Below are positions 13,801 to 25,225 of a stretch of DNA of 64,000 nt, one piece after another (position 1 is the first letter of the stretch; the number at the start of each line of letters is the position of its first letter). The DNA is taken from positions 2,528,772 through 2,592,771 of the forward strand of contig OZ038325.1 of the NCBI GenBank assembly GCA_964035795.1. The letters run 5' to 3'. The position numbers and the translations under genes were made by a program. This DNA is from Pterobdella sp. o SKG-2022 (taxonomy: Eukaryota; Annelida; Clitellata; Hirudinida; Piscicolidae). The notes under the pieces were generated by a model. The model did no database searches, was not told the origin of the DNA, and saw only the letters and a list, made by a program, of their open reading frames with translations.

Positions 13801-16800
13801 TGGAAAGAGGCAAAAAACTAGTTTTTTTAAAAATATTAAGCTGTTATAACCTATTATTATAATAGAATATTTTACAAATATCAAGTGATCTTGAAACTCT
13901 CTGGGTTTAACGTCACTATAATAAACCTCCTAAATTATTATTATTAATAGCATACAATTTCATTATGGAGTTTCTCCATCTAACACCTCATTTTCCTTCA
14001 CTACTAGTTCACCATTAGCAAATTTAATATACTTTGATCCTCGCAAATCTTTGTTATCACTTTTCATATTTTTAGCAATTTCGAACATTTCATTTCTTCT
14101 ATTTTTGCTTTTAATGTTTCTATTCCACTTATTAAATGCTTCCATTTCGGCCTCTGTAACTTTCTTTTTAGTTTCTTTTTTTCGATATATATAAACGTTC
14201 TTATATTATCTAGATTAAATTCACGCCATCTATTGAAAGCATCTTTCTTCGTTATCACCAACTTTATCTCATCATTCCACCAAGTATCTTTCCCTATTTC
14301 CAACTTTTCTTGTTGTCACACCACAAAAATTTTTGGCTCCAGTTAAGACTTTATCATGAAAATGTTTCAAATCTGTATTGTTTTTTCTGAAATTTCCTTT
14401 TATTTTCATTTTATATTCCATTTTGAATTTCTCATCTTTTAACTTCCACACTTTAATTCTGCTTTCCCTTCACTCCTTTCTTTCATTTTTCTTTTCTACT
14501 TTTAGTTTTGCTCTTAGTAATTTATGCTGGGAAATACATTCTTTTCCTGCAAAAGTAGAGCAGTCTTTTATTTTAGAGATATGTTCTCTTCTAGTCAAAA
14601 TGAAATCATTTTGAGACTTTGAATCTCCACTTTTGAGTGTAACAAGCTTATCAGTTGGTTTGGCGAAGATAGAGTTTGCTATCATTGAATCAAAAGTTTG
14701 GCAAAATTCCAAAATATCCAAACCTTCATCATTCTTTTGAACATAAGTATATTTACCTAGCACTCTTTAAAAACCACCTTTTTTGTCTCCTACATGATCA
14801 TTCAAATCTCCCCCTATAATAATCTCTTCAGCGTCTGCAATTTTTTCCATCACCTCACTCAGATGAATCCAAAATCTTTCTTTTTCTTTCCTAGACCTTC
14901 CAACTTGTGGGGCATGTGCAGATATGAAGTTATATATAATTCCCTCTAACAACAATTTTAATTTTATAATTCTGTCCCCATGTCTTTCCACTTCAATTAC
15001 CTTATCTATCAAATTTTCTCCAACAACCACACCAACACCATTTAAACTGACCTCATCTCTACTCCACCATAGTTTATGATTTCCAATATACCTTCAACCA
15101 CCATCTCTGAACCTCACTTCCTGAATGCAGCAAATGTCTACCTTTCTCCTCTCTATCATCTCCCAACCTCAACCCATTTACCTTTAAGGGTACCAACATT
15201 TGCTGAGCACACGTTTAAGAAATACTAAGGGTAAGAATAATAATAATGCCTGGGCATTCTTAGCACCCCCTGCTTATTTAAGAACTTCCCGGAAATGAGG
15301 GCCATGACTTTGTAGGCTTCATGGAAAAATAATAATTGGAGCATATTTATTTTTATCCACCAGATGCTCTTCCTGCCGCAGAAAACCTCTACACGAGGCT
15401 GTAAGACATAAGTACTCTGAACAACAATAATACAGTACTGATGTTCTAAATACATACTAGTGCCTTATAAGCAGTATACCCCACTGTCGTAGTCAGAGAC
15501 TATTACTATTAGTGGGAATTATAAGCATAATAATAATAATGATAATTATTATTTTTATTATCGTACTGACCCAAATAGGAACCAATCATATGCGATGGTA
15601 AAGTAGAGCATCTGGAGTGGACTCAATGATTGGTGCATCAGTCCATCGGCCCATAAAGACATTCTTTATTATTATTATTGCTATTATTGTTCTTTGTATT
15701 ATTAATATTATTACTATTACTGTTGTTTGTATTATTATTATTATTAATATTATTATTTTTTGTTATCAGCTAACAATATTATTATTCTTGTTATTATTAA
15801 GAGTCCTTGGTAATGTATCCTTATTACTATTGTTTAAATAAACTAGCCTATTAACCAAAACGATTTGAATCAAACACTTTTATTAACTGAATAATTATAT
15901 GAAGCTTTTCGTAAGTTGGACACACATTATCAAGTATACAAACTTGGCTTCGTGTAATAAAATTGTTTGCATCAAATTGTTATTATTCTTATTATAATTC
16001 ATAATATTATATTATTTTTTTAACAATACAATTATTTTTTTATTATGCTTATTATTATTCCTATTACTTTTGTTGTTGCTATTATTAATCACCTAAGCAG
16101 GGACACAAAGATGGGGGTTCGATCCCATCCAGATATGCAGTGGATTAGCAGACCTCCTTCATCTTTTAATAATAATATTTATTATTAATATTAAAAATAA
16201 TAATTTATAAATATTAATAATAAAAAATAATATGATAATTAAAATAATAATAATGATAATAACAATAATAATCAATTACTATTATAACAAGTATAATAAA
16301 TAATAATAATAATAACCATCATCTTGCACATGATCACTATTAAACAAAGGTAATTTTTCTGATGAAAATACAATAAAGATTGGAAAAACTATTACTTAAA
16401 TAATAACAATAATAATTATTATAATTTTTATTATTACCATGTGTCAAATAATGCAACATTAGTTTGAGGTAATTCTTCGTTAGCTCCGTCAAGTTCCACG
16501 TCTTTGAGGGTGAAGAAACAATAATAATTGGATAAAACATTATTATTTTATTATTAATATTATTGTTGTTGTTGTAAAGATCATCATCATGAGCACCTTA
16601 TAGAGCCCCCACACAACATCGCATGGAGGAGGGCAGGGCAGTTTAAGGTTGGCGTCCACAAAGTCCTGGCGATAATAATAATAATATTATTTTTGTTTTA
16701 TTTAGTTATAATTATTTTTGTTTTATTTAGTTATAATTATTTTTGTTTTATTTAGTTATAATTATTTTTGTTTTATTTAGTTATTATTATTTTTGTTTTA

Positions 16801-16930
16801 TTCAGTTATTATTATTTTTGTTTTATTTAGTTATTATTTTTGTTTTTTTAGTATTATTGTGAAGTCCTTTTCATTAAAACAACTAGTTTTTTCATTATTT
16901 TTTCAAATTTTAGTTATTATTATTAATACC

Positions 16931-16968
<38 letters not shown>

Positions 16969-19900
16969 TTGACTCCAGTCGAAGAAGACATCATCCGTCT
17001 GGTACTTGTTGTCCCTCCATTGCTTGAAGAACTCACATCCTGTCAGGGGATTGTTATTATTAGTATTAGTATTATGATTTTTATTATTAATAATATTATT
17101 GTTTTTTTTTTATTATTAATATAATTATTTTGTTCTTTCTCACATGCTGTGTGTTTGGCATCGAGCTTTTTTCAAAAGGCTAGGGTAACCAAAAACTAAT
17201 TTTCTTGGCTCCTTTCCAGCACTTTTCTCAAAACAAAACCACTACCAAGTAAGGCTGATTTTTGTATTATTTCGAACGATATATTTACGCCAATGAGTTT
17301 AAGATAATTACTTAATTTATTTGTTATTGTTCCTAGAGTACCTATTACTACCGGAATTACTGTTGTTTTAACCTTCCATAACCTGGATAATTCTTTGGCC
17401 AATTCTTGGTATTTCGCTAATGCTTTTTTATCAAAAAAATTTTCATGATATTTAAACTAATTTAAAATATTATTTTAATTTCTAAAAATTTCGTTTTTTA
17501 TTATTCAGGTTAAAATTATTATTTTTATGAATGTTATTATTCAAATTATTATTATTACTGCAAATTATTCGAACAGTAAAGATAATTTTGTTAAGTACAA
17601 AGCTTTTCATTAACAAAGTAACATTATCAAGTACTTTAAAATTCAAAGACCTATTACTTTTAGTGTTCAAATAATTTTCAATATTTACTTTGGCTAAAGA
17701 AGATTATTATATTATTATTATTATTATTATCCAAATGATCATCATCATCATCACACTCTTCACCAGGGTAGGGCAAGGAACTGATCAGGAATTCTCCATA
17801 CCTGTTCTCCTTGTCTACCTTCTCTGATGACGTCACACTGGTGATGGTGATGAGGAGGATGGTGGTGGTGATAATAATGATGGTGATGAAGAAGATGATG
17901 TGAGCGATGATGAAAACGATGAATATTCTCATGAGTAAATAAACAAAAATTAGTCATCTCACTATAAATAGACCAGAAAATAAAATAAAATAAAAATAAA
18001 TCGTATTATAATGACACACATACTTCACAAAGTACTTGACCTTCTTTTTCTCGACCATGAGGTCAACAATGTGACGTATATTTAACCTCTTCAGCAACCT
18101 TATGTCCTGACTTCTGACCTTTGAGAAGGCCACCCACGAACTAGGTGAGGTTAATATAACGATATTATATTATGAGGTTAAGCTTGTTAAAATTACAGCT
18201 CTTTTTGTTGTCTTGTTGAATGTTTTAAAAAACTTATGAGTCATGTGAAAACTCTCAAACAAAAAATAATAACAATAATATAACTACAAAGATTTTATAG
18301 CACTGATATTAATTATTAAAAGTACGAAGCTCTTCGTTAACAATTTAACATTTTCATTGATGTGCAATGAAACTAAATTTGTCATTATTTTTATTATTAC
18401 TTTGATTCAGAGTCATCACAAATTTTAAAATCCTCCTCCTCTTCTTCCTCCTCATTATTTGTTTTCGATTGAACTTGCTCATCCCTTTTTTCACCATTAT
18501 TATTATTATCATTACTAGTATTAGTATTACCCGTATCAGATGCAATATTCAGGATGCTGATAATATCGTTACTGCTATTTCTATTACTACTATTATTATT
18601 GTTGTTATTATTGCTGAAAACGTCAATGAATCTTCTCAGATATATTTCTGGTCCTCCACTCAAAGTTGCCGACCTACATATGTACTGTATGTGGGTCAAT
18701 AATAATAATAATAAATTTAAATAAAAATAGTGAATAATAATAAATGTTCAGCTAAACCAGCCTATTAAGAAAAAAGATTTGAATCAAACACTTATTAACT
18801 GAATAATAACACGAAGCTTATAATAAATGCAAATTTCAATAATAATAATAATAATAATAATATCGAAAAATTAAAAAAAATAATAATTTTAAAATTTAAT
18901 TTTTTTCATCGTTTTGCATCAGTTCCCATGCTAGCATGGGCTAAACTGTTATATATTATTGTAACGGCACCCCCAACCTTGCCGCCATAGAGCATCACAG
19001 GAACAACAAATCGACTGCGGCATCTGGCAGCTCTTGATGATGATACCAGGTTCATGATACCTCGAGCGCTTGTGCTGAAAACAATCATAAGCAAAAATCA
19101 AAGATAAAAAAATGAAATAAAAAAAATAAAGCTAAAGTAAAAAACAAATAAACAAAAACAGAATTGAAACAAAACTAGAAATTCCATAAATAGAAAACAA
19201 GTATAAACAGTGGTACACAGACTCACCCTTGGCACGAGGTGGGGATGATGATTTTGGAAGGGTAGTGAGCACATAAATAGCCATGGGTGTTGTCTAATAA
19301 CTGGCAGGTTATTGTCATTCATTGATTTTTATTATTATTGTTAAAATTTATTTTGATTATTATTATAAATAAGACAGTCATCGTTGTTTATGGGAGTTAT
19401 TATTATTTTATCTGAGCAGGGTCTTTGTTATGTTGATACTGTTTATCAATCATTCATTTTTATTATTGAGATTTATTATTATTATTATTACTATTACAGC
19501 TGGTGAAGTTTGTTGTTATCATTATTGTTTATGAAATTCATCGTTGTTATTGATATTATTAATATCATTACATTCATCATTATAAATATTTTGAAAATTC
19601 ATCATAATTATTATTATTATTATAAAAATTCATTACCAATATCATTGTTCAATTATTGTTTGAAATACAGTCACCAGTAATACCATTTTTTACCATATAG
19701 TTAATATTCATTAGATATAATATTAATTATCAGTAACAGTAGTATTGTGTATTATTAAAACTAATCAGCATTAGCATAACAATATCCTAATCATCAGCAC
19801 CACTCACTGTACATGGGTGGTCTTTCTGAAACAAATCAATGCATTTCTCAAGGAAAAAATTACTCTGAATATGAAAAGATTATGAAAAATAAATGGATGG

Positions 19901-20201
19901 ATGATAACTGAGAAATATGAAAAAGAATGTTTTTTATTGAAGAATCATCGTAGGAAAATAACTAGAAAATGTTGACATCTAACAATGATAACTAGAAACA
20001 AGAATTTAACTAATTGAAGACGGAAAATATAATTTAATACTAATTAGTAACCAAACATTGGTTCATTATTGTTGTATGTTCCCCACAAACCTCAACACTT
20101 GAAGGATTGCAACGATAAACATTGTGAAACAAGTGGCAGACGAGAAAATCCAATTGTCGTCTGCTTACAATTTCATCGTCATTCGAAAGTGTTTCATCCA
20201 T
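7840..20201 (-). CDS. MTMR14: Myotubularin-related protein 14 (Jumpy) homologue, phosphoinositide 3-phosphatase
   Basis: Fifteen exons (20201-20091, 19864-19808, 19300-19227, 19074-18978, 18684-18401, 18140-18024, 17837-17764, 17039-16969, 16665-16597, 16501-16438, 16156-16093, 15663-15571, 8678-8343, 8246-8168, 7908-7840) join in frame to 552 aa. The family removes the 3-phosphate from PI3P and PI(3,5)P2 and restrains autophagy. Seen: RCRSRFVVPVMLY and YICRSATLSGG near 90-125, VTSSEKVDKENRYGEF near 247, and the active-site loop HCISGWDRTP with Cys346 and Arg352 (CX5R intact). LWADGLMH and AYDWFLFG follow near 370-391, then GEEVFYFCF. Exon 5 ends in poly-Asn and poly-Glu runs, and exon 13 is Asp/Ser/Asn-rich after the phosphatase core. 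The start is the first in-frame ATG; a GTAAGT about 70 bp upstream suggests a 5'UTR intron. Human MTMR14 is somewhat longer. Exon 1 and the last two exons rest on weaker resemblance but keep phase. Confidence 0.92.
7989..8059. repeat. Perfect 27-bp inverted repeat (hairpin) in the last MTMR14 intron
   Basis: The 27 bases at 7989-8015 are the exact reverse complement of 8033-8059, separated by a 17-base loop. It lies in intron 14 of the MTMR14 gene, so it would be transcribed. The stem centres on TTACGTCGAAT and its complement. It may be a miniature inverted-repeat element or a small-RNA precursor-like hairpin. Confidence 0.9.
8886..10660 (-). mobile_element. Non-LTR retrotransposon A, 3' part (reverse transcriptase, PHD-like finger)
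   Basis: Minus-strand frames read, in order, a reverse-transcriptase segment with KNNKTAGPSN, a motif with FVDLEKAF, then YADDLGLTAES (catalytic YADD box). A Cys/His-rich PHD-like finger follows (CGCCGKGVGSNSILCNKCEKWCHKRCSG). Last come NYLGNCF and RWFGHILKN typical of the ORF2 C-terminus. The frame is broken near 9860-10030. Its 3' end (left) runs into GATGATG-type repeats at about 8886. It sits in MTMR14 intron 12 in the same orientation as the gene. The copy is inactive. Its endonuclease half is found at 13,960-15,215, displaced by element B. Confidence 0.88.
10690..13950 (+). mobile_element. Non-LTR retrotransposon B (CR1/L2-like), nearly full length, frameshifted
   Basis: Plus-strand frames encode an apurinic-type endonuclease (LTLGFLNVRSLHNKVEVL, then VALGDFNFHLE) from 10842. 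A complete reverse transcriptase follows from 11689 (LLILLDLSSAFDLVNH, LPQGSVIGPLLFNLY, HQYADDTQLY), and then the C-terminal part (SRIDYCNALLAGLP, TPVLKKLHWVKVRDR) to about 13849. The YADDTQLY and DYCNALLAGLP signatures suit the CR1/L2 group. Frameshifts near 11655-11720 and 13340 and a stop near 13655 kill the open frame, so this copy is not autonomous. It interrupts element A in the opposite orientation, so it inserted later. No target-site duplication was identified by eye. Confidence 0.9.
13960..15215 (-). mobile_element. Non-LTR retrotransposon A, 5' part (endonuclease)
   Basis: Minus-strand reading gives SANVGTLKGKW, then FISAHAPQVG, IIIGGDLNDHVG and SQNDFILTRR, the motifs of a non-LTR endonuclease. 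A linker ends in VKENEVLDGETP near 13963. The continuation of the same protein is at 10,658 and below, beyond element B. Several stops and frame changes are present. The stretch 15,220-15,480 just upstream is complex, non-coding and has no recognised domain; it may be this element's 5' untranslated region. Confidence 0.85.
16691..16850. repeat. 25-bp minisatellite in MTMR14 intron 8
   Basis: Six tandem copies of a 25-bp AT-rich unit (TTTTGTTTTATTTAGTTATA followed by ATTAT), the last copies shortened and drifting. It lies within an intron. Confidence 0.9.
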
Positions 20202-20501
20202 GTAACTTTATTGTAATTCTCGCTTATATTTATCTTATTCACTCCCACCTTACTAAATAATTACTTACGCTGGCGAAGTTCACTCAATTTAGTTTCATTT
20301 TTAAATGAAAATATAAATTCATTAAAATTTTAAAATTTCCAATTTTTATTTTTAGATTTGAAATAAAAAACAATAATAATAAATAACGACAGTTTTTTTA
20401 TCCAGCAGAAATTATAAACACAAATATAACACAAAAAATAATGAAAATGTAACAATAAAAACAACAAAAAATAATTAATAAAACAAATTAATAATAAAAG
20501 A
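20202..20501 (-). promoter_or_regulatory. Short spacer between PWP2 stop and MTMR14 start
   Basis: Three hundred bases separate the PWP2 stop codon from the MTMR14 ATG on the same strand. The spacer must hold the PWP2 3' end (a candidate AATAAA reads on the minus strand at about 20344-20349) and the MTMR14 promoter or trans-splice acceptor. A good donor (GTAAGT on the minus strand, near 20,270) suggests an untranslated first exon of MTMR14 here. Confidence 0.45.
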
Positions 20502-23500
20502 TCAACTAAGATCATCCTCATGATCGCTAAAAAGGGCATCACTACCAACTCCCTCTATCCCACTATCCACCACCTCTCTCGCCCTCCTATGCTGCAATAC
20601 CCTGCAGTTGTATATGGCTTTTTCGTTGCTGTGGGATGGGTTTGGGTGTTATTATTAGGGTAAGTATTATTATTATCGGTTATTGTCTTTAAAATTTCTT
20701 CCAACCAACCCGGAATCCTTTCTCCTGGCAAAATCATTTATTCTAGCATTTCCTTCCCCACACTTTCCCCCTCACTCCCCACAACCATCCCACCCAACTC
20801 ACACAGTGAGAACAGCATCAATCTTGTTGAGTGACTTTTGAAGAGCTCTGAGAGCAGCTTGTAGTTGCATCCTAGACTGCCCACCCACCAACCTCATTCT
20901 CATCGTTCCCACCACCATAAGCGCCTCCACCGCCACCATCATCACACCCACATGCACATCCTTTTCTACTATCCTAGCCACAATACCAAGTAGTTTCACA
21001 ATGTAATCTACACTCATGTCTGATGCTAGAAATGTCATCATCTTCGTAGCACCACTCATGTCGTTCATCGAAGTATTATCCATTTTTCTATAATCCCCAT
21101 CATCGTCATCATCACTACCCTCATCATCATCCTTAAGACCACCCCGACAGACAGCCTTAAGCACTTGACACACAAGATCGACCTGGTTCAACTTCAACGC
21201 CATCATCACCGCCTCCCTCCACCTCGCCTGCTTGATTGCCGCCATAATGGCGGACGGGGTCACGTGCAGGTCGAGGTCGTAAGGGTCAAAGTGGTGGTGA
21301 TGATGATGGTGATCCAATGTGAACGTCATCACGCCCTCTGTCGTCCCTGCGCTCCATGATAGGCCTATTTGGTGGTAATAATAATAATAATAATAACACT
21401 ATTAATAATAAGCAAAATAAAAAAAATAATAATTATATTTTCACTACTAATAATAATTAATTAATTTGGAAATCAAGTTGAATTTGGTAATTTCTTCAAT
21501 GCATTAATCCAAGGAAATGAAACTGGTAAAACTTTAGATGAACGTTGGAAGTACCTGAAAAACAATTTGATTAATGCTACAAAACAGGTTTGTGGAGTCT
21601 CTGCAAAACATACCTGGAAGAGGCAGACTTGGTGGGGGAATGACAAGGTACAGCAAGCTGTGTCCCACAAACGCAAATGTTTCAAAGTATGGAAAGCAAG
21701 AAGAGACAGAGATGCTTATCAGGCTGCTAAACGTGCATCCAACCTTGCTGTGCACATAGCCAAAACTGATGCTGAGAAGATTGCGTTTAAACAAATGCAA
21801 CGAGAGAACCAGGACGTCATTGGGGATAAACCGGTGAGAAATAATAATGGCCAAATGTCCCTGGATGTTGATTCCAAAAAAGAAGCATGGAAAGATATAT
21901 GCACCTTCTCAATGTGGAGTTTTCATGGAATCCAGGTGGTTTGTCCGAAGTCTATCCCATGGAAGATCCCAGCGAACCTATCACTACAGCAATGGTTGGA
22001 AAGGCCATTAATAAGATGAGTCTTGGGAAAGCAGCGGGTCCTTCAGGCATTGTTGCTGAGATGCTCAAGGCCGTAGGTTCAAGTGGTGCTAGTATGATTC
22101 GAGATCTCATTGAAGACATCATCTTTGAGTATACCGTCTGAGTGGCAGGATAGTCATAGTTAAGGGTAAAAGTGATGCTTTAAACAGGTCTAACTATAGG
22201 GGTTTGAAGTTAATTGATCAGGTTATGAAGGTTTTGGAGCGCGTAGTGGAAGGTTTTATCAGACAGAGGGTGGTGATTAATGATATGCAATGTGGTTTTA
22301 AGCAAGGTCGGGGTACAACTGATGCCATATTTATCCTCCGTCAGTTACAGAAAAAGCATCTCATTGCTGGTAAGCCCCTCTACTTAGCATTCATTGATCT
22401 GGAGAAAGCCTTTGACAGAGTGTCACGAGAAATGATTTGGTGGAGTATGCGAAAATTGAAAATTGACGAATGGCTTGTGAGAATTGTACAATCAATGTAC
22501 AAGGAAGTAAGAAGTAGGGTGAGAGTTGGTGATGAATATAGCAACTCGTTTGATGTTCGAGTAGGTGTCCATCAAGGTTCTGTTCTTAGTCCATTACTTT
22601 TTGTTATTGTGCTGGAAGCTTTATCTATGGAGTTTCGTACAGGTTGCCCTTAGGAGATCTTGTATGCTGACGACTTAATGGTAAGTGCTCAGTCCATGGA
22701 TGAACTATTAGTGAAGTTGAGAAGATGGAGTTCGGAGATGGAGAAAAAGGGGTTGAGGGTGAATATGGCTAAGACAAAGCTAATGGTTTCTGGTTCGAAT
22801 TTTGATGTGTTGAGAAAATCTGGAAAGTATCCTTGTGGTGTATGCCAAGCAGGTGTGGGTAGAAATGCTATTCAGTGTGGAGGCTGCAAGCAATGGGTAC
22901 ACAAGAAATGCAGCGGTATAAAAGGCCTTCTAACTTCGGATCTTAACTTCCGATGTGCTCGTTGCCTTGGTACAGCACGGCCTGTTGATGGGAGATTAGT
23001 AAAGGAAATGATGATTGGTGATGAAAAACTAGAAGTTGTCCCAGAGTTCTGCTATCTTGGGGATATGTTATCTGCAGGTGGTGGATGTGAGCTTGCTTCA
23101 ATAACACGTTGTAAGTGTGCCTGGGTTAAATTTCTCCAACTTCTTCCACTCTTTGCTAATTGTCATTTATCATTATTGACCAGAGGCCGTGTCTATTCAA
23201 CCTGTGTCAGAAGAGCTATGTTACATGCTGCTAAAACATGGCCCGTAACAGTTTCCACATTGAACCGCCTTAGACGAAATGACCTTGCCATGATTCGCTG
23301 GATGTGCAACATCAAAATAAATAATAACTCCTTTCAAAACTTGGCACTCAGGATGTTGAGGTAGTTCTTCGTACAAGCAGGATGAGGTGGTTTGGACATG
23401 TAGAGCGTAGCGTGGGTTGGATTTCTCAAGTGCGAAAGTTGGATTTAGATATTTGCAAGAAGCCTGGTAGACCCAAAAAGACTTGAAATGAGCTCATATT

Positions 23501-23937
23501 GAATGGTAAAAGAATGCTAGACATGGTTTGTGCGGATCCACTCAATCGCTCTGAATGGAAAGGCTGACTTCGAGATAGAACTTTCAAAAAGCCCAACCCA
23601 TGGTAAAGGGAACCGGGCTATAAAAAGGATTTGATTGATTGATTGAATTAATCAGAAAACAATTACATCACAGCGACCAACCGGTAGGACAGAGAGACAG
23701 ACAGGTGACTCTGACCTCTGGTCTGAAGAACCTGCTACTGTGTTCACCTATCCTCACTCCTGGTAATGATACCTGGCCATCGACGATGATGATAATAATA
23801 ATAATAATAAGATTCTTATAATTATTAATGATGCCAACCTTATTTTTATCGTTGTTGACGTCATCGACATCAACCAACTCTATGTTGCCCCACTCCGTCA
23901 TCTTGCGGCGGTCCAAAAATTCCTTTAATGCCATTCA

Positions 23938-23968
<31 letters not shown>

Positions 23969-25187
23969 CCAAAAAACTGAAAATATCAAAAAATAATGAC
24001 AACAATAATGATGATAACAATAGTAATGACGATAATGATAATGAACATCATTATGAGAGTCTTGAGCATGACGTTAAAAGGCACCTGTCTAAGGCAAGAC
24101 ATTAAAAGGCATCTACGCCCTAGCGTTTAGGCCTGCTAGTTGGTGGGGCTGCTACCCTTTCAGGGTACAAATCTAAACGACCCTTTCTTGTCCTTCGCTA
24201 ATCCTTTGGGCTTACTAATTTTATCTTGTTCCAAGATAATTTTTTTGGAGAACCCCACAGAGACTGTTTCATCAGTCTGCTCTCATCAGGCTAGGTCCTT
24301 AGGACAAGTTCTTAATAAACAAAGAAACATCCTAAGAATATCACTAACAGCTTAATGATGAGGATAGGGTAGGTTCCTAACCTAAACGGCGGAACATGGG
24401 GGTAATTAGAAAAAAAAAATATTATGATGATCGGTGAACAAACTTGAGTGCCATCCAGTGAAAGGTTACAAGAGATTTGGAACTTGCGGAAAAGGATCTC
24501 CTGACTCACATGGTACAAACAGACCACGCCTCCGTCTCCTGCAGCCAATAGGAACTCTCCATCTGCTGTGTAAGTTATGCTTCTGAAGGCCCTGGACTTT
24601 TTCTTGCCTGTGATCTTGTCGGTCTTGTTTCTGATGATGAGAGTGGTGTTGACGATGATGAGAATGGTGGTGATGATGATGATGATGATGATGAGAGTGG
24701 TGATGATGATGATGATTAAGAAAGTCATTTATCCTTATCCATCATTTTTTTATTAATTTTCTTATTATTATTTTAAACTAATTAAATCAAACTTTAAGTT
24801 ATGCGCTACATAAATAACATGATAAAAATAATTATCAATATTATATCTTATAAATTTTTTTCAATAAAGATACTATCAATAACAGAGTTATCATTATTTT
24901 TTTTATTATTCCGTAATGAACATCATTATTTTTATCCTACCTGCTGTAGCCAAGATCGGCAGAGCCTTCGACACAGTGCGTTTGTTGCAGTGTCGTGACG
25001 TCATAAAACACCACATTACAATCCAAAGTAGCCACAGCTATTTCCTGTCCGTCAGGCCGGAAACACAAACTGAGAGCTGATTGGTTGTGAGACACAGATT
25101 GAAACAGCTTTTATCTTAACATTATGAAAAAAGCTTTAAAAACATTACTGTTAATACTACTATTACTACTACTACTACTACTACTAC

Positions 25188-25225
<38 letters not shown>

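Noticed and set aside
15225..15455. Minus-strand frame considered as an MTMR14 exon after AYDWFLFG
   Set aside because: The true continuation (GEEVFYFCF) is at 8678 with matching phase; this stretch is more likely the 5' part of retrotransposon A.
16090..16160. tRNA B-box-like GGGGTTCGATCCCATCC
   Set aside because: It is the antisense of the MTMR14 active-site exon coding SGWDRTPI; there is no A box.
20069..20260. Plus-strand frame of 63 codons
   Set aside because: It is the antisense of MTMR14 exon 1.
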